DNA from: Bacteroidaceae bacterium
GTDB lineage: Bacteria > Bacteroidota > Bacteroidia > Bacteroidales > Bacteroidaceae
Reading direction: 5' to 3'
Length of the DNA stretch: 64,000 bases
Assembly: GCA_017619335.1 (NCBI GenBank)
Contig: JAFZSP010000091.1
Coordinates: forward strand, 1-64,000
Notes under the pieces: model-generated
Databases searched by the model: none
The model's input: only the letters and a program-made list of their open reading frames with translations
What the model was told of the DNA's origin: nothing
Translations under genes and position numbers: made by a program
Shown: positions 61,201 to 64,000 of the stretch, in pieces
Layout: each line of letters begins with the position of its first letter
Numbering within the stretch: the stretch's first letter is position 1

Positions 61201-64000
61201 GGGCGCTCAACTTTAAAGTCATTCTTTCGGAACTCCGTCACCACGGAATTCTCAAATCCTGTGGCCACGGCAATTGCTCGAATGGTATCGTTTTTCAAGA
61301 ATGGTATGGGAGTCCCAGGATAAAGCAGACGAGTCTCACTGGTGGCGGGGTCGGAGTCATCGGTGGTATAGTAGATGGAGGCTCCCTGAGTCTGACTCGA
61401 CATCGTAAGTCTATAGTTCTCATAGGAGAATGATGGTGGCAGACACGCAATGTGATCAACTCCTTGATAATCGCGGAACTCAAACCAATTCCATCGTTCG
61501 GAATAAACATCTAAGCTACTCGAGGGCACATATAACGTAGCATGGTTGGCAGTGTTATAGAATGGATTGCCATCACTCTCTGGCGGAGTAGTGGCATAAC
61601 AATAAACAGCCTTGACTGAGTTACAATCCCGGAACGCTTCGTTTCCAATATATTTAATTCCAGCTGGAAGTGTAACCACTTTTTCACCGCTTGCTTCATT
61701 ACCAAACCTATAAAAGGCACCATTACCTATATATGAAATAGTAGAGGGGAGTGTGATACTCTTCAACCTGGTATTGTTACTGAAAGTCCAGTTTCCAATG
61801 CTTTCCAGACCTTCGTTGAATTCAATTTCTTCTAAATAGTAAGCCTCGTTAAAAGCTTGTTCACCTATTGACTTTAAAGAAGAGGGCAGTTTCAAACTCC
61901 TTGCAGCATATAAATTGTTAAAGGCATAGTTTCCAATAGAAACAACGGTATATTCAATTCCCTCGTTTCTTACAGTCTCAGGAATGACGATATCTATTGT
62001 CCCGTTCTCTCCGCTAAGTTCATGGCCGCTCACTCTGACTTCGTTGACAAAAAAGACTCGGTCCTGGGTATAACGGATGCCATCAATAGTGAACACCACA
62101 TCTTCGGGTTTGACGTAGTCGGAATAGAAGTCAAAAGTTCTTAGGTCTGAGTCAATCCATCCTTCACGTTTTGCAATGACATGAATCCAATAGCCCTCTC
62201 TCATTTGGACGGGACCATCATAGTGTTTCCATTCACCATCGGAGCTCCATGAGTATCTGTTCAAAACAAAGTAGAATTCCGTTTCCGGGAAGTCGGGGAT
62301 ATTGGGAGTCTCGCATGTTAGTGTAACGACATAGTCATTGGACATTGTTGCAAGAGGATCAGGAACTTTGAAGTCGCTCCTCATATACACTCCAATCTGA
62401 GAGTTGTCATATCCCTCAAGAACTGCGATGGCACGAATGGTATCGTTTTGCATGAAAGGAATAGGCCCCGTATAGAGGTGGGCGTTATCAATGACTGGCT
62501 CCTCATTATGTCGGCAATAATAAATTTTGGCTCCCGCCGTCAGACTTTGTATGGTTAACTGATAAGTATCTTGATTAAAATCAAATGTAGGTTGTTGGCA
62601 TGGAATGTTCCCAATCTCAAAGATGTTCTGAAACACAGCCCAAGTCGTTCCTCCCCTATAAGTAGTAAGGGCTTCTGAGGGGACAAAAAGGTCTGCACGT
62701 ATATCAAAGAACGGATTTTCATAAGGACATTCTGGTGGAGTTGTAGCAAGGCAATAGACACTGTTGAGCGAGCTACACTCTGTAAAGGCATAGCTAAAAA
62801 TAGTAGTAACGTTAGCAGGCAATGTGATACTAGTCAAAGAACGGCATGTATTGAAAGCCCTTTCGCCAATGGTGGTCAGAGACGTAGGTAATGACACAGA
62901 TGCCAACTGATAGCAATCATCAAAAGTCCCGCTTTCAATTTCTTTCACTCCTTCTGGAATTTCGATAGAAGGCAGGGAGACGCAATTATAGAATGCGCCA
63001 CTGCCTAGACGCTGAAGAGAAGCAGGTAATTCCACAGACACTAAAGAGGTACAATTATTGAAGGCATAACTACCAATCTCTTTGATATTACCAGGTATTT
63101 CTATAAAAGTCAGGCCACAACTTTGAAAAGTCTCATTTTCAATCTTAGTGAGTCTTTGCGGAATATTTATACTCTTGAGATTATGGCAATCGCGAAAGGC
63201 GTTGGTTCCGAGTGTTGTGAGGCTATTTGGCAACGTTATATTGGTAAATCCATCGCAGTTATAAAAAGTCCAGATACCTATAGATTGCAACGTTGATGGC
63301 AGTTGGAGATTCTCCAAAGAATAACAATTATTGAATGCACTTTCTTCTATAGATTTCAAGCCTTCATGAAGTGTGACTTTATGCAGTTGATGACATTCAT
63401 AGAAAGCAGCTAAACCGATAGTCTCAACGCTACTTGGAATATCGATTTGTGTCAGGTTGTCGCAATTATAGAAAGCATAGGAACCAATGGAACGAACAGA
63501 GTTGGCAATGGAAACAGACGTCAAACCGTCACAGTTGTTGAAAGCATTGTCAGAAATACGAGTAACCGCATATTTCTTACCACTGGGATGTGTAACTATC
63601 TCCGGTATAACAATGTCACCTTCGTATGCCATACCGTTCCACACTTCAACCTCATCCTCCAAAGAGTTGGCAATAAGGCGGTAATAAATTCGATTGTCAA
63701 CAAAATCTGTATTTACATCTGTGATTATACAAGTGTTAATATCGGAATCAAATTTTCCTGCCTTGACGGCAACAGATTTGACTGTGAGGTTACGAATAAT
63801 GGATATTGGCTCTGTATATAATGTGCCATTAGTGGAAGACGGGTCTGTACCATCAAGTGTATAGTAGATGGCCACTTCTGGATCTTCATGACTTAGGGTT
63901 AATAATTTTGTATCTAAATTCCAAGAGGGGGACGGTTGATTAAGATAGTAGTTACTATAAAAATCATAGTCGGGTGTTTCCGATGTATTCCAGCCATCGC
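52269..64000 (-). CDS. Giant BspA-like LRR / chitobiase-repeat surface protein (5' partial)
   Basis: The frame is open to the window edge; 3,909 residues are visible and the start lies beyond 64000 (the GTG at 63875 is internal: DGWNTSETPDYDFYSNYY lies upstream in frame). About 19 modules of the chitobiase-C-terminal/Fn3-associated type (IYYTLDGSTPTEESPRYTG) occur, with about five variants (KYYYILNRNSWEEW). They alternate with five blocks of BspA-type LRR_5 (IGERAFNTCRSLTSITLPA), roughly 42 repeats. One LRR block is interrupted at about 1230-1340 by a beta-domain (GESLSFDWLVSSESGCDWLT). The last ~10 chitobiase modules form one array (about 2430-3400). A Prevotella-type end domain (GWETLSLPFDVQ) and tail (VFDTSGRKISDG, VYIINGKKALVK) close it. 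Probably a surface adhesin or glycan binder. Confidence 0.88.
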   Translation of the reverse strand, partial: DGWNTSETPDYDFYSNYYLNQPSPSWNLDTKLLTLSHEDPEVAIYYTLDGTDPSSTNGTLYTEPISIIRNLTVKSVAVKAGKFDSDINTCIITDVNTDFVDNRIYYRLIANSLEDEVEVWNGMAYEGDIVIPEIVTHPSGKKYAVTRISDNAFNNCDGLTSVSIANSVRSIGSYAFYNCDNLTQIDIPSSVETIGLAAFYECHQLHKVTLHEGLKSIEESAFNNCYSLENLQLPSTLQSIGIWTFYNCDGFTNITLPNSLTTLGTNAFRDCHNLKSINIPQRLTKIENETFQSCGLTFIEIPGNIKEIGSYAFNNCTSLVSVELPASLQRLGSGAFYNCVSLPSIEIPEGVKEIESGTFDDCYQLASVSLPTSLTTIGERAFNTCRSLTSITLPANVTTIFSYAFTECSSLNSVYCLATTPPECPYENPFFDIRADLFVPSEALTTYRGGTTWAVFQNIFEIGNIPCQQPTFDFNQDTYQLTIQSLTAGAKIYYCRHNEEPVIDNAHLYTGPIPFMQNDTIRAIAVLEGYDNSQIGVYMRSDFKVPDPLATMSNDYVVTLTCETPNIPDFPETEFYFVLNRYSWSSDGEWKHYDGPVQMREGYWIHVIAKREGWIDSDLRTFDFYSDYVKPEDVVFTIDGIRYTQDRVFFVNEVRVSGHELSGENGTIDIVIPETVRNEGIEYTVVSIGNYAFNNLYAARSLKLPSSLKSIGEQAFNEAYYLEEIEFNEGLESIGNWTFSNNTRLKSITLPSTISYIGNGAFYRFGNEASGEKVVTLPAGIKYIGNEAFRDCNSVKAVYCYATTPPESDGNPFYNTANHATLYVPSSSLDVYSERWNWFEFRDYQGVDHIACLPPSFSYENYRLTMSSQTQGASIYYTTDDSDPATSETRLLYPGTPIPFLKNDTIRAIAVATGFENSVVTEFRKNDFKVERPVTELSDDMVMTISSERPVVEGLPETRYYYNFNGYRNSLEEIIENNDSLYSAPVQLTNPCRVYVVAVRDGWIMSDWNEYNYSDGYTLNAPTIEHSTSGNTASVWMYSTNDNCKIHYTLDGGEPAKNSSQFTENFNVYRNLIVKAVATSPRHFNSGVTVHEINDIDSRFDLAGITYRFIDNTLEKVVEVTQPIDGATYAGTKNIPMTISKDGDSYRVIGIADNAFQGCTELTSVTFPTSVTRIGNNAFDGCSQLAIDFSVWEELLDIGDYAFRGSAIRSLTIPRNNAENQGHSITYLENWESDNYAQSGSTSSYTYTFDVNEGESLSFDWLVSSESGCDWLTITLDGIEIIRVSGEDSGNYSALFSASGSHTLDVYYSKDGSVDSGLDQGKVMNICTGIGLKSLSIGQRAFEGCFALETVNIQRNKFSMDAHSFSDCSQIANVLLNCHAVGSWFSGLSSLKEVILGNNIEEISSSAFFGCSSLKTISIPEGVTEIKNSTFDDCYELSTVTLPSTLTKIGERAFNTCRSLTSITLPASITEIGSNAFSECDLLNSVYSMPATPPTINSSVFEGITSHADLFVRAESMEAYANADFWKDFSNIYEFTNIPCAQPTFEYADYRLTITTQTAGASIYYTSDGTDPTTSSSLYTRPIPFMRNDTIRAIAVLEGFDNSLVTEFRKNDFKVPNPEASISDDYVVTLTCPTPDGLDDFPETKYYYTINRSDWEWNYNNSEWQLYDAPIHLTEANWVHVIAKRDGWIDSDQQNFDYWNGFVKDDLTFTINSINYTHDGKSFVNEVSVTGRSIEGADGTIDISIPERVTNEGISYSVTAIADYAFRQLHATRSVKLPTSIKSIGNEAFYDNYYLEEFEFNEGLESIGYHAFGYNWRLHTIYLPSTLKSIGSLAFNSCGQQSSEDDQVIIIPANVTSIGYSAFQDCSKVTAIYCYATNIPETGDGNPFNGTANHATLYVPVGSLSNYQTADYWKDFSNIQGIGNIACQPPTFIYSNYKLTMSSRTDGATIFYTRDNTDPTTDSQLYDGPISLLQNDTIRAIAVAQGYDKSIVREFRKNDFKVPTPVATISNDFKVTITCETPDIVGFPETKYYYILNRNSWEEWNEWQPYEGPIQLTSAQWIHVRAERDGWENSDYGHFNFYDDYFVNQPNIDFNYNANYSSATVKITLEGASAIYYTLDGSVPTADSNLYTGEFTVNRNVVVKAVAAMTGRINSDVSETTISEINSQLLSNGILYKIADYTIDNELEVIGTNEPLSGDVSIPETVEFQNEDYKVVGVGSGALSNQNMTKITLPQTIRTIANSAFYLCQQLTTVTTSASITRIGDEAFQDCNKLEEYPFNEGLISIANNAFRNTALRSVVLPKKVNRIGCAAFMDCQQLTDIVLPDSLLAIESETFRGCTSLTTLTIPMAIRRIDSNAFRDCRQLTSIVIPEGVERIDNQAFSSCYALASVLLPQTLTSIGYEAFSNCSSLSSIALHANVTSLEGRAFQGCQNLMNVISAALTPPLMNDGNSFDTNTLNLATLFVKEESIEAYQADVEWGKFKNIKLYESLPCEQPTFLYADYTLTISSATPDATIYYTTDGTDPTTASPVCNGSILLMQNDTIRAIAVAQGYDNSVVAVFIKNDFKVPMPTASLNTENMVMTLSCETPDLPNFPHTRFFYTYNNNSSSAGSDWQEYTGPTQLNTPGYVHVRAERDNWIASEVSHTNFYTNYYLAPPIINGNETTSKTVTITHTQNGASIYYSLDGSEPSPSSTLYSGTITLVENTTVKAMATLAAHFNSDTSTKTFKSFTLPTPEISFEGKYCTITCGEPGAAIYYTLDESKPTRESTLYTGEPFALEQQTTVVTAFAVKDNWNDSESFSRTFYADASRQCKAPEIKRDGNTDNVVMSTTTTGAVIYYTINGDNPTANETAYSGPVTMTHNLTIKAIAISPSHFDSDITEFKVDWFKVSPPTISVDGVKVTITCKKAGAKIYYTLDGEEPTETSSLYTDVLTMTRSCTIKAIATYENFTNSDVVTYSYRADDNSCGIPTFTRDGNLVSITADPVEGTTIFYTTDGETPTRASEVYTTPIEVAENCTIKAFATNPELFDSEVATYSVNWFKVEAPIVSLDGIYVTITCSTPNSRIYYTLDGSTPTEESPRYTGTLTMTGSCTIKAIGTRDNFNSSSIVSTSFDKEQNTVGKPQFVREGNFVSITATPAEGTTIYYTLDGIEPTTASELYADKIEMTENCTLKAIAVNPKLFQSDVTSYEVNWFKVETPEITFDGIFVTITCATPNSRLFYTLDGTTPNEESLRYTSTLTMTGSCTVKAIGIRDNFNNSSVVSSAFDKADNTVTTPQFTRDGNMVSISATPAENTIIYYTKDGSEPTENSSVFIESIEMTENCTLHALAKNPKLFPSEMGIYEVSWFKVEKPVMTINGNTLTITCSTPGATIYYAYDAVPTTESEVYTEPITLVDNRTIQAIGIKKNFHNSDVETCTPMLFACDPVTFQFNGTYLTMMANEGATIYYTTDGRTRPTSQSLVYTSPVAVDSLYTFMAIAKKQDFKDSNVTSYKISFVYSGEEAMLDESGTLEELFTLSGGTNNVKALQVKGKVNDADVQFLRSIESLRHLDMTDATLDGGRLADEAFANMPLLSFKSPSQLTYAGEHLFKGCDNLAAIVWQANLLVPQSCLDDIKNPNLLLYVNAPNFAPASFTGNLISGGQAVSITLKDAEVGGNFYCPQEFFASQISYTHQYNQKTESGTTRGWETLSLPFDVQDITHEKNGAMAPFAMEADITQYKPFWLYKLEETGFVRAAEVKAYTPYILSMPNNDSYADDYILAGKVTFSATNVVVEEDQANITTKGSVRFTPSLQNQEASDNVLAINLEDCTDDDGTFYVNGSAFLSGLRSIRPFEAYARIGGGQTKLLIAELLWRDETSIRDVEMKKLKNLGDKRGVFDTSGRKISDGFSTIKDNQNQHERVYIINGKKALVK

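Noticed and set aside
63873..63875. GTG as the start of the giant surface protein
   Set aside because: The frame is open upstream to the window edge and reads like the same protein (NQPSPSWNLDTKLLTLSH), with no signal peptide after the GTG.

Overview
The window reads as a piece of a Prevotella-like member of the Bacteroidales. Four things point there: promoters of the Bacteroidetes sigma-factor type (TTTG, 20 bases, TAnnTTTG) before many genes; secreted proteins ending in a short 'DLSGRR...KGxYIxxGKKxxxK' tail, plus one full type A T9SS sorting domain; BspA-type leucine-rich repeat proteins; and Bacteroidetes families such as DUF3244, gingipain-like C25 peptidase, VapE/BT4734 with an HU-like partner, and M60 mucinases. 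The names are family assignments made by eye; no database search was run.

Layout. 1-8442 (+): end of an unseen gene, a frameshifted exported peptide, a membrane TPR/coiled-coil/HTH regulator, an operon of a DUF3244 protein, a T9SS-sorted protein and a C25 cysteine peptidase, a small BspA-like protein, and a HigBA toxin-antitoxin pair followed by an orphan sorting-tail fragment. 8500-13923 (-): housekeeping genes, namely class I fumarase, a lipoprotein, a fused nucleotidyltransferase/PLP enzyme, and RadA.

14042-25034 (-): a conflict or signalling island. Upstream to downstream in transcription it holds HipB-HipA; a YbjN-like protein, a Ser/Thr-kinase/AAA+ fusion and ClpP; a TIR-Sel1 protein and a putative AbiC-like membrane protein; and a channel-like protein with two RCK-like domains and a C-terminal RyR-like domain, a TIR protein with membrane helices and a DUF697 membrane protein. 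The two most interesting candidate systems are the kinase-AAA+-ClpP operon and the TIR/RyR-channel pair, in which a TIR-made nucleotide might gate a membrane effector.

25259-43556 (-): secreted glycan and mucin degradation. A lectin-like protein, a GH33 sialidase and an M60 peptidase are each followed by a tiny peptide starting MKKxY. Then come an Rpn-family nuclease and a pectate-lyase-like protein translationally coupled to a Schlafen/AlbA-type ATP-binding regulator. 43721-50272 (+): a GH3 lipoprotein, about 1.1 kb of repeats, and a VapE primase-helicase plus HU-like gene flanked by inverted GTGAAAA repeats. 50410-64000 (-): an LPP20-like protein coupled to a giant (over 3,900 residues, cut by the window edge) BspA/chitobiase-repeat surface protein.

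A two-hairpin element occurs three times (25171, 37314, 50313), always just 3' of a minus-strand gene.
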